A stretch of 64,000 nucleotides of DNA, taken from positions 7,113-71,112 of the forward strand of contig JAEZRP010000011.1 in assembly GCA_023444095.1 (NCBI GenBank). Reading direction: 5' to 3'. Below, in pieces: positions 8,107 through 14,838 of this stretch. The DNA is from Bacillota bacterium (GTDB taxonomy: Bacteria > Bacillota > Clostridia > Christensenellales > Aristaeellaceae). The notes under the pieces were generated by a model. That model had not been told where the DNA came from and searched no databases. It saw only the letters and a list, made by a program, of their open reading frames with translations. Both the position numbers and the translations under genes were made by a program. The first letter of the stretch is position 1. Every line of letters starts with the position of its first letter.

Positions 8107-8701
8107 ACTTTTGCATGTCTCGAAGGCGTTCGAGGGGAAGCCGGTGCTCAAGGACGTAAGCTTCGCATTCCCCGCGAAGGCGGTCACGGCGGTCACAGGG
8201 CCATCCGGCCAGGGAAAGACGACGCTTCTGAACGTGATACTGGGGATCGTGAAGCCCGATGCGGGCGAGGTAATCGCGCCGAAGGGGCTGCGCTACGCCT
8301 GCGTGTTTCAGGAGGACAGGTTGGTCGAGCATATGGGCGCGTACGGGAACGCAAGGCTCACGGCGCACAGATCCGTGACGCCCGTCGACATCGCGGACGT
8401 GCTCGCCTCCCTCGGGCTCGACCCGCGCGACGACGAGCACGTCTCCAAGTACAGCGGCGGCATGCGGCGGCGCGTCGCCATCGCGCGGGCCATCCTCGCG
8501 CGGCCGGACGTTCTGGCCCTCGACGAACCCTTCAAGGGGCTCGACCTCGTCGCGCGCAGCCGCGCCGCGCGCGTGATCCTTCAAAGATGCCCCGACGCCT
8601 GCAAAATCCTCGTCACCCACGAACCGGACGAGATCGCTATCCTGCATGCCGGGGAAACGCTGGAATTGGAAACGGGAGGGATCGCCGGAGCATTGCCCTA
8701 G
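8099..8701 (+). CDS. ABC transporter ATP-binding protein, SsuB/TauB type
   Basis: The 200-residue ATPase has Walker A GPSGQGKTT, signature YSGGMRRRVAIARA, Walker B VLALDEPFKGLD and a switch histidine in ILVTHEP. It is somewhat shorter than typical SsuB-like subunits (about 240), with a compact C-terminus. It overlaps the permease by 8 bases and should power the importer encoded by the two upstream genes. Confidence 0.9.
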   Translation: MIELLHVSKAFEGKPVLKDVSFAFPAKAVTAVTGPSGQGKTTLLNVILGIVKPDAGEVIAPKGLRYACVFQEDRLVEHMGAYGNARLTAHRSVTPVDIADVLASLGLDPRDDEHVSKYSGGMRRRVAIARAILARPDVLALDEPFKGLDLVARSRAARVILQRCPDACKILVTHEPDEIAILHAGETLELETGGIAGALP

Positions 8702-8725
8702 TATTCCGCGAAGCCCAACTCCCGC

Positions 8726-8834
8726 GATATGGCTGGATCTTTTTCCGCCGAGCTTTGTCACCTTCCGCTTGACGTAGCGCTGCTACGTCGGCGCTCCGGC
8801 TCTGCGCTGGACGAAAAAAACCCTGCGCCATATC
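8726..8834. repeat. 109-bp imperfect palindrome
   Basis: The outer ends GATATGGC (8726-8733) and GCCATATC (8827-8834) are perfect inverted repeats. The centre is GACGTAGC-GCT-GCTACGTC (8771-8789). Between these, both arms also align with several mismatches, for example a CTTTTTCCG-like block against CGAAAAAAA. It could be a MITE-like or REP-like element or an RNA hairpin. Only one copy is seen in the window. Confidence 0.6.
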
Positions 8835-8918
8835 ATCAGTTCCTAGACTTCGCGGTCTGCTAGGCTCCGCTCAGGGGATGGCGGACGATCTTTTTTGTCG
8901 AAAATTTTCATATGATTC

Positions 8919-8955
8919 TTCGGCGGTCCGCGGGCTCAAACCCCGAACCGCCGAA
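8919..8955. terminator. GC-rich hairpin in convergent gap
   Basis: TTCGGCGGT (8919-8927) pairs with ACCGCCGAA (8947-8955), with an inner CGGG/CCCG pair around CTCAAAC. It is preceded by TTTTTTG at 8891-8897. Probably part of a two-way terminator together with the next hairpin. Confidence 0.5.
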
Positions 8956-8962
8956 TATGCAA

Positions 8963-9002
8963 AGTCGGATCGCTCGGGCTTCGGCCCGCGAGCGATCCGA
9001 CT
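8963..9002. terminator. Long-stem hairpin in convergent gap
   Basis: AGTCGGATCGCTC (8963-8975) pairs with GAGCGATCCGACT (8990-9002), capped by GGGC-TTCG-GCCC. No proper U tract follows on either strand (a CTTTTTG lies 11 bases on). It lies between two genes that end towards each other. Confidence 0.6.
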
Positions 9003-9099
9003 GATTATGATGCTTTTTGCCAATCACGGAAATTTCAAGGGCGAAGATCAGGAGCGCGCAGTCCGGAGGACGCGCCCTCCGGCGTTCTCCTTCCCGCCG

Positions 9100-9927
9100 C
9101 TACAGCCCCAGCCCTCTCAGATAGTCAATGCTCATCTTGGCGGCTTCGAGGGGCGTGCGGCCCACGGAGAGGTCCTGCTCGACGATGAACCACTTCGCGC
9201 CGGAGGCCTGCGCGGCTTCTGCGATGGAGGGGATATCCTGGCAGCCGTAGCCCACGGGACGGAACTCGAAGGCGACGCCCTCGTCGGCCTTGGCGGTGTC
9301 CTTGTCGACGCCGATGAGCGCGTAGGGGGACTTACCGTCGTCCTTTCTGCCCACGAAGTCCTTGAGATGCACGATGTCGCAGCGGCCCGCGTACTTCTTC
9401 ACGTACGCAGCGGGATCGAGGCCCGCATACTTCACCCAGCAGCAGTCGATCTCCGTGGCGAGCACGCATGCGGGAACGGCGGAATACAGGAAGTCGAGAC
9501 CGTACTGGCCGGAAAGCGTGCAGAACTCGAAGTCATGGTTGTGATAGAGAAGCTGGATGCCCGCAGCTTTCATCAGCTGGCCGTACTTGTAGATGTCCCG
9601 GATGGTCTCGGCAAAGCCCGCGCTTCCGGGGCGCGTGTCGGCGTCGAGGAAGGGGATCGCGATGTACTTGCAGCCGATCAACTTGTTGTCGGAGATGACC
9701 TTGAAGATGTCCTCGCGCATCGCGGCGAAGGGAACGTGATGCGATATCGCAACGAGGCCCGCCTCCTCCAGCATCGCCTTGACTTCCTTGGCCTCGTGGC
9801 CGTAGAAGCCTGCAAACTCCACACCGTCGTAGCCCAATGTCTTGATCGCCTTGAGCGTCCCAAGAAGATCCTTCGCCGCGTCCTCGCGCGCGGAGTAAAC
9901 CTGATAGCCGATCATCGATTTCACCAT
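9100..9927 (-). CDS. Sugar phosphate isomerase/epimerase (xylose isomerase-like TIM barrel)
   Basis: The 275-residue protein has the AP endonuclease 2/xylose isomerase-like fold: an N-terminal GYQVYSAREDAAKD strand-helix, TLGYDGVEFAGFYG, and metal-site candidates in YHNHDFEF (His, Asp), EIDCCWV (Glu, Asp) and HLKDF (His, Asp). Relatives include inosose, hydroxypyruvate and sugar epimerases; the substrate is open. ATG 9927 follows GGAGG. It stands alone behind its own promoter at 9960-9989. Confidence 0.82.
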   Translation of the reverse strand: MVKSMIGYQVYSAREDAAKDLLGTLKAIKTLGYDGVEFAGFYGHEAKEVKAMLEEAGLVAISHHVPFAAMREDIFKVISDNKLIGCKYIAIPFLDADTRPGSAGFAETIRDIYKYGQLMKAAGIQLLYHNHDFEFCTLSGQYGLDFLYSAVPACVLATEIDCCWVKYAGLDPAAYVKKYAGRCDIVHLKDFVGRKDDGKSPYALIGVDKDTAKADEGVAFEFRPVGYGCQDIPSIAEAAQASGAKWFIVEQDLSVGRTPLEAAKMSIDYLRGLGL

Positions 9928-9959
9928 GAGCGTTTCCTCCGTTTGTCAATTCTATATGT

Positions 9960-9989
9960 ATTATACTCTCATGATTAACATTCCGTCAA
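9960..9989 (-). promoter_or_regulatory. SigA-type promoter of the sugar isomerase gene
   Basis: On the minus strand TTGACG (9984-9989) and TATAAT (9960-9965) are 18 bases apart, 32 bases upstream of the start codon. Confidence 0.75.
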
Positions 9990-10043
9990 CGGCTACTTCC
10001 TTGCCGCTCAGAGAGAGCGGGCGTTGCACCCGGCCTCACGCGC

Positions 10044-10928
10044 CTAGCCGATCCCCGGCAGCTCCAGCGCGGCCTCCACCTCAAGCTTCGTCTTCTCGGA
10101 CACCTCGCACAGCGGCAGCCGCATGGTCGGGGCGCACATCCCGCGCAGGCTCATGGCGTACTTGATGGGGCCGGGGTTCGTTTCCGCGGACAGTGCCTTG
10201 ATGAGCGGGGCGAGGCGGACATAGATGCTCCGGGCGGTCTCGTAGTCTTCGCGGAGCATGGCGTGCGCGAGCGCGCCCATCTCGTAGGGGGCGATGTTGC
10301 CCGCGACGGAAATGACCCCGCGCCCGCCCTGTGCCATGATGGAAACGGTCTGACTGTCGTTGCCCGCGTAAATGGCGATGCCGTCGGCGAGCGCCGCCAT
10401 GACCTCGGCGATCTGAGCCGCGTCGTTCGAAGCCTCCTTGAGTCCCCGAACCTGCGGATGGCGCGCGAGCTCGGCCATGACGGCTGGGGTGATGTTGACG
10501 GCGGTGCGCGATGGCACATTGTAGGCGATGACGGGAACGCCCGCCTCGTCCGCGATTCGGTCAAAGTGGGCCTTGAGGCCCGCCGGCGTCGGGCGGTTGT
10601 AGTAGGGCGCCGCGACGAGAACGGCGTCCGCGCCGAGATCGCGCGCGCTCTTTGAAAGCTCGACGGCCATCCGCGTGCAGTTCGAACCCGTTCCCACGAT
10701 CACGGGCACGCGACCCCGCACGATGGAGACTGCGATGGCGACGAGCGCCTTTCTCTCCTCGAAGGCGACCGTCGGAGCTTCCCCCGTCGAGCCCAAAACC
10801 ACAAGCGCGTCCGTACCCGCCTCGATCTGGCATTCGATCAGCCGCTCCCACGCGCCATAGTCGATGTCGTCTCCCGCAAACGGCGTGATGAGCGCCGTGC
10901 CGCTGCCGTAAAACAGAGCGTCCGGCAT
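10044..10928 (-). CDS. dapA: 4-hydroxy-tetrahydrodipicolinate synthase
   Basis: The 294-residue class I aldolase should condense pyruvate with aspartate semialdehyde, the first step to diaminopimelate and lysine. In spore formers this path also feeds dipicolinic acid. Visible motifs are GSTGEAPTV (pyruvate carboxylate loop), the YNVPSRT tyrosine and the Schiff-base lysine in RGLKEASND. ATG 10928 has GGGAGG 10 bases upstream; an ATG six bases earlier runs straight into TGA. No other lysine genes are adjacent, so a related lyase role is possible, though the motif set fits DapA well. Confidence 0.88.
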   Translation of the reverse strand: MPDALFYGSGTALITPFAGDDIDYGAWERLIECQIEAGTDALVVLGSTGEAPTVAFEERKALVAIAVSIVRGRVPVIVGTGSNCTRMAVELSKSARDLGADAVLVAAPYYNRPTPAGLKAHFDRIADEAGVPVIAYNVPSRTAVNITPAVMAELARHPQVRGLKEASNDAAQIAEVMAALADGIAIYAGNDSQTVSIMAQGGRGVISVAGNIAPYEMGALAHAMLREDYETARSIYVRLAPLIKALSAETNPGPIKYAMSLRGMCAPTMRLPLCEVSEKTKLEVEAALELPGIG

Positions 10929-11000
10929 TCACATGGCACCTCCCGATAAAAAGACTCCCCGGGAATCATATTCGCGGAGAGCGTGTCCAGATGCGTCGCG

Positions 11001-11810
11001 TCAGACGTCGACGCCGGGATACCGTGTGACAAGCGTTTCCTGATAAAAGCCGGAGGCCTCCATGGTGGAGAGTATGTACGGAATCCGCGCGCGGACGTCG
11101 GCGCGCGCGACGCGCAGGCCCATTTCGGAGATCGCGTCGCAGGCGAGACCGAGCATGTACTTGGCAACGCCCATGTGCCGCCAGCGCCGCGCGGTCTGCA
11201 GAAATCCGATTTGGCCAAATCCATCCGCGCGCCAGACGACAACCTCCCCTGCCATTCCGGTCGGGGCCACGGTCAGAATGCGCAGAAAGCCCGGCGCGTC
11301 GGTAAACTCCCGGAGCCACTGGCCGTCGTACTCGACGCCGAACAGCTCGTTGTAGCGCTCCAGGAAGTATTTGCGCTCCTGCGGGTCCTCGAGCGCGTCC
11401 TTCACGACCACGCAGCCCGTGGGCGGCTTGAAGGCGTTTCGGACGGGCAGATTCTTGCGCATGCGAACGATCCCGTCGTTGTCCCGGAAGCCGTAGGGAC
11501 GAAGAAGCTCGAAAAGCGCCTCGTCGTCCGGCGCGCAGCGCGCGTAAATCCGCGCGGGCAGCTTCTGGGCGATACACATTTCCCGCGCGCGGGCGAGCGC
11601 CGCGCCGACGAGCGGGTCGATTGCGTCCTTTCCACCCTCGAACTCGAGGCGCACCTGATGCGGACGGCCCGGATAAAGGGTGGGCTTCATTTCGCTCGCG
11701 ATGACGCAGGAGGCGAGGATCGCGCCGCTTCTCTCGTCCACCGCCTGAAACACGTTCTCCGGCGGCTGCCCGTTCGCGCCGTCGCGCGGATTTCTCAGCA
11801 TCATGGGCAT
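11001..11810 (-). CDS. GNAT-family acetyltransferase with two GNAT-like halves
   Basis: The 269-residue protein seems to hold two GNAT folds. The C-terminal half has the acetyl-CoA motif RRWRHMGVAKYML (R-x-x-G-x-A/G), followed by DAISEMGLRVARADVRARIPYILSTMEASGFY. The N-terminal half is more degenerate (LVGAALARAREMC). The acceptor is unknown. The start is ATG 11810 or, better spaced from GGAG, ATG 11804. It lies about 70 bases before dapA on the same strand and may be cotranscribed with it. Confidence 0.75.
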   Translation of the reverse strand: MPMMLRNPRDGANGQPPENVFQAVDERSGAILASCVIASEMKPTLYPGRPHQVRLEFEGGKDAIDPLVGAALARAREMCIAQKLPARIYARCAPDDEALFELLRPYGFRDNDGIVRMRKNLPVRNAFKPPTGCVVVKDALEDPQERKYFLERYNELFGVEYDGQWLREFTDAPGFLRILTVAPTGMAGEVVVWRADGFGQIGFLQTARRWRHMGVAKYMLGLACDAISEMGLRVARADVRARIPYILSTMEASGFYQETLVTRYPGVDV

Positions 11811-11895
11811 TGCTCCATTCGTATTCCGGTTGAAAAAACGTTACCCGAGGCCCTCATTCCCAGATTGTCGCTAGGAGGACAAACCGCGGATTTTT

Positions 11896-13392
11896 CTACT
11901 CCCACTCGATCATCGCGGGCGGCTTCCCCGTCGCGTCGTAGAGCACGCGGTTCACCCCGCGCACCTCAGTCGTAATGCGCGACACCACGCGCTCGAGAAG
12001 GTCATAGGGCAGTCGGTACGCATAGGCGGCGATCGCGTCCTGCGAGCTCACGGCGCGCAGCGCTACGGCGTACTCGTAGCTGGGCTTTCCGTCGCGCATG
12101 CCATAGCTCTTGCAGCCGGTGAGAACGGCGAAATACTGCCAGATGCGCCGGTCGAGCCCGGCATCTGCGATCTCCTCGCGGAAGATGGCGTCCGCACGGC
12201 CGAGCATCGCGAGCTTCTCGCGCGTCACCTCGCCGATGCAGCGCACGGCGAGCCCCGCCTCCGGGAACGGCTGGCGGCTAATAATCTCTTTGGGAAGCCC
12301 GAGCACCTCCCCCAGCTCGCGCACCTCGTCCTTGAAAAGCATGCGCAGGGGCTCGACCAGCCTGTCGAACCCAATGTGATCCATGAGGGTGACGGCATCG
12401 TTGGGGCAGCCGTTATCGGAACACCTGGTCGACAGCACGTCCGGATAGATGGTGGCCTGTACGAGGCAGTCGATCTTTCCGAAGCCGCGCGCCTCGTCGG
12501 CGATCACGTGCAGCATCTCGTCGGCGACCGCTTCTCGCTTCTCATTGGGGTCGGTGATCCCGGTCAGCCGCGCGAGGAAGCGGTCCGCCGCGTCGACGAT
12601 CACGAAGTCGAGCCCCAGATCGTCCAGAAACACCTTTTTGACGATCTCGCGCTCGCCCAGGCGCAGAAGTCCAGTATCGACGAACACGCATTTCAGTCTC
12701 TCGCCGATCGCGCGGTGCATGATCGCTGCGCACACGGAGGAATCGACGCCGCCCGAAATCGCAAGGAGCGCCGTTCCCTGGGTAAACTCTGCCTTCGTCC
12801 TCTCCTCGAAGTCCGCGGCGAATGCCGCCATCGCCCACCAGGGCTCGCAACCGCACACGCCGCGCGCGAAGTTCGAGAGGATGCGAAGCCCGTCCGGGTC
12901 GTTCGTTTCGGCGTAGAATTGAAGGCCGTAGAGCTTTTTCTCCTCATTCGCGAACGCGGGAACGACGCCACCGGGCGAGAACGCGATTGCGACGCAGCCC
13001 TCTGGAAGTTCGAGCATATCCACGCGTTCGAAGTAGCGGTCGGACTGAATGAGGCCGTCGAACAGGATGGAATCCGCGAAGGTGATCTGCGCGGTGCGCG
13101 CCTCGACCTGCGCCGCGAGCGCCTTTCCGCCCATGGAGACGCAGAGCTTTCGGGCGCACGCACCCAGCGCGAGCACCGGAATCCCCGCGGAGAACAGCGC
13201 TTCGTCGATCCTTCCATCCTCATCCGGCTCACCCGCGAGCAGAACGCCCTTCACATATGGATCCGAAAGCCGCCCGGGCGCGTCGCACGGCGGAAGAATC
13301 TCGCAGTACACCCGATCCCCGCGCAGCTTTCGCGCGGTTGACTGCACCTGCGTGCCACCGTAATCGACCACCAGTATCATATCGCCCGGCAT
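11896..13392 (-). CDS. guaA: GMP synthase with degenerate glutamine amidotransferase domain
   Basis: The 498-residue protein converts XMP to GMP. The ATP pyrophosphatase domain looks intact: AISGGVDSSVCAAIM P-loop, FVDTGLLR, and a C-terminal dimerisation domain ending NRVLYDATGKPPAMIEWE. The N-terminal class I glutaminase domain (about 1-180) is abnormal. The nucleophile elbow reads LGACAR (Cys79) in place of G-I-C-Y-G. The catalytic His-Pro-Glu is FYAET, with Tyr160 at the His position. The usual SGGP loop is AGEP. Ammonia rather than glutamine may be the donor (inference). The start ATG 13392 follows GGGGAGGGG. It lies just downstream of the MazG-like gene and probably shares its promoter. 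Confidence 0.88.
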   Translation of the reverse strand: MPGDMILVVDYGGTQVQSTARKLRGDRVYCEILPPCDAPGRLSDPYVKGVLLAGEPDEDGRIDEALFSAGIPVLALGACARKLCVSMGGKALAAQVEARTAQITFADSILFDGLIQSDRYFERVDMLELPEGCVAIAFSPGGVVPAFANEEKKLYGLQFYAETNDPDGLRILSNFARGVCGCEPWWAMAAFAADFEERTKAEFTQGTALLAISGGVDSSVCAAIMHRAIGERLKCVFVDTGLLRLGEREIVKKVFLDDLGLDFVIVDAADRFLARLTGITDPNEKREAVADEMLHVIADEARGFGKIDCLVQATIYPDVLSTRCSDNGCPNDAVTLMDHIGFDRLVEPLRMLFKDEVRELGEVLGLPKEIISRQPFPEAGLAVRCIGEVTREKLAMLGRADAIFREEIADAGLDRRIWQYFAVLTGCKSYGMRDGKPSYEYAVALRAVSSQDAIAAYAYRLPYDLLERVVSRITTEVRGVNRVLYDATGKPPAMIEWE

Positions 13393-13417
13393 AATTACCC
13401 CTCCCCGGGTCCCTTCG

Positions 13418-14050
13418 TCATCTTTTTGGCTCGTCTTCCGAATAGATCCGCCTGTCCACGATCGCGATTTTGCGCGCGACCGAAGCCGCGACGTCGAAGT
13501 CGATGAGGTTGGAAAGCATCAGAATCTCTTGAAACAGATCAAAGAATCGCGCCCCGATCGCACGGATTGCGCCCGTCAACTCGCGCCGGATGAGCGCTTG
13601 AACCTCCGACTCCGGCATGTACTGAAAGCACTTAAGCACCTTGCTTGCCGCGAAGGAGACGCGCATCGCGCGCCTGACAGGCCCAATGTCGCCCGCCCCG
13701 GCGAGCTCCTTCAAATGTGCGACGGGCGTTCTCTCGTCCGAATATCCGCTCCCGAAGCCCGCGGACACGTCCACCCCGAGCGTGTACATGATCTGCAGCC
13801 CGTACATCAGGACGTCAGCGATCTCCTCCGCAATCTCAGTCTTTTCTGCGGCTTCGCCGCCCTCCATGAGCGCGCACTCGAAATCGGGCGCCATATCCAT
13901 GAAGTGCTCGAGCACCTCGCACGCCTCGACCATCATCGCCATGCAAATGTGCTGTGGATGCTGGATGCCGTCGTCGCCCCACTCCTTGCGGCGGCATAGA
14001 TCGATGATCTCGCGCTTGAGGGCTGCGATCGTGGTATTTTGGTCGTTCAT
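13418..14050 (-). CDS. MazG-like all-alpha nucleotide pyrophosphohydrolase
   Basis: The 210-residue helical protein shows the MazG/dUTPase-superfamily pattern: GIQHPQHICMAMMVEACEVLEHF (E-x-x-E region) and, after an acidic stretch, EEIADVLMYGLQIMYTLGVD (E-x-x-D). These acidic residues bind magnesium in dCTP/dNTP pyrophosphatases such as the RS21-C6 type. The C-terminal half (about 110-210) is an extra helical region of unknown role. It likely cleans the nucleotide pool. It is the first gene of a probable operon with guaA (25 bases between), behind a promoter at 14081-14109. Confidence 0.75.
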   Translation of the reverse strand: MNDQNTTIAALKREIIDLCRRKEWGDDGIQHPQHICMAMMVEACEVLEHFMDMAPDFECALMEGGEAAEKTEIAEEIADVLMYGLQIMYTLGVDVSAGFGSGYSDERTPVAHLKELAGAGDIGPVRRAMRVSFAASKVLKCFQYMPESEVQALIRRELTGAIRAIGARFFDLFQEILMLSNLIDFDVAASVARKIAIVDRRIYSEDEPKR

Positions 14051-14080
14051 GCGTCTCTCCGCTGTGTAAGTCCAATAAAG

Positions 14081-14109
14081 ATTATACCATATCGCGGCAA
14101 AATATGCAA
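14081..14109 (-). promoter_or_regulatory. SigA-type promoter of the MazG-like/guaA genes
   Basis: On the minus strand TTGCAT (14104-14109) and TATAAT (14081-14086) are 17 bases apart, 30 bases before the start codon. Confidence 0.75.
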
Positions 14110-14142
14110 TCTCATATCATTTTCCGGACGGAAACGAGGCAA

Positions 14143-14745
14143 TCAGACGATTTCCACGCCGACGAGCGCGCAGACGAGCGGCGCCTGCACGAGCGAAATC
14201 TTTGCCCCCGCCAGGTCGCGCGGATCGACGCGAACGCCTCCGATCGCGTCCGACGAAAGGTCGACGCCCGCGAGGGACGTGTCCGCGATCTCCGCCCCCG
14301 TGAGCGTACAGCCTTCGATCCGAAGGCCCTTCTGCTGGCAGGTGTGCAGCATGAGCTTCTCGAGCGAGCAGTCCCGGAACGAGAGGTTCGTAAGCTTACA
14401 GGAGGAGATCGTCATGTAGTTGAGACGGCAGCTCTCGAATCGCACGTTTTTCAGAACCGAGTCGTCAAACAGCGCGCCGACACCCCGACAGTCGCTGATC
14501 TGCGTATCGTGCAGCGAGCCGTCCGCGAGCCGCATGCCGGAGAGGTCGCAGTGATTGAATAGACAGCCCGCGAAGGAGAGGTGCTTGATGTCGTTCTCTC
14601 CGAACGAGACATTTTGAAAGATACATTTGGAAAACGCCAGACTCCGCGCGGAAACGCCCTCCAGCGTGCCGCCCTCAAATTGAACCCCCAGGACGTCGTC
14701 CCCCATCTCGGCCGCCAACAGGGCGGCCTCCATCAAATCCTCCAT
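14143..14745 (-). CDS. Pentapeptide-repeat protein
   Basis: The 200-residue protein is mostly a right-handed quadrilateral beta helix of A(D/N)LXX-like repeats from about residue 25 to 180: for example FSKCIFQNVSF, FAGCLFNHCDLSGMRL, FESCRLNYMTISSCKLTNLSF and IEGCTLTGAEIADTSLAGVDL. There are many Cys at repeat starts. Family members include Qnr and MfpA, DNA mimics that bind gyrase, but most have no known role. Here it is divergent from a type IIA topoisomerase operon and shares a mirrored promoter with it, which makes a topoisomerase link worth testing (inference). GGAGG lies 7 bases before ATG 14745. The predicted leader is only about 12 bases. Confidence 0.85.
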   Translation of the reverse strand: MEDLMEAALLAAEMGDDVLGVQFEGGTLEGVSARSLAFSKCIFQNVSFGENDIKHLSFAGCLFNHCDLSGMRLADGSLHDTQISDCRGVGALFDDSVLKNVRFESCRLNYMTISSCKLTNLSFRDCSLEKLMLHTCQQKGLRIEGCTLTGAEIADTSLAGVDLSSDAIGGVRVDPRDLAGAKISLVQAPLVCALVGVEIV

Positions 14746-14764
14746 GAAAACACCTCCGCGTCAC

Positions 14765-14806
14765 AGAATACCATATAATTGTAAATTTACAAAAAAGGCG
14801 TATAAT
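14765..14806. promoter_or_regulatory. Mirrored divergent promoters sharing a 14-bp palindrome
   Basis: The perfect palindrome TTGTAAATTTACAA (14779-14792) gives a TTGTAA -35 box to each strand. On plus, TATAAT (14801-14806) is 16 bases away and serves the topoisomerase operon. On minus, TATTCT (14765-14770) is also exactly 16 bases away and serves the pentapeptide-repeat gene. Two polymerases could not bind at once, and a dimeric repressor on the palindrome would block both. Confidence 0.7.
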
Positions 14807-14838
14807 GAATTGAATGATACGAAACGGCGGAGGAAAAG

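Larger units (their letters stand above)
8702..9099. other. 398-bp non-coding convergent gap with several hairpins
   Basis: No credible gene is seen between the ABC ATPase and the sugar isomerase, which end facing each other. The stretch holds a 109-bp imperfect palindrome (8726-8834), a smaller hairpin (CTAGAC at 8844-8849 against GTCT-CTAG up to 8863), a GC-rich hairpin (8919-8955) and a long-stem hairpin (8963-9002). Open frames crossing it are shadows. Confidence 0.75.

Noticed and set aside
8896..8902. TGTCGAA, a match to the Spo0A box
   Set aside because: A single 7-base match in a convergent gap with no promoter beside it is expected by chance in 64 kb.
8878..9978. 366-codon plus-strand frame over the sugar isomerase
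   Set aside because: Mostly antisense to a clear gene; its 5' part crosses terminator-like hairpins.
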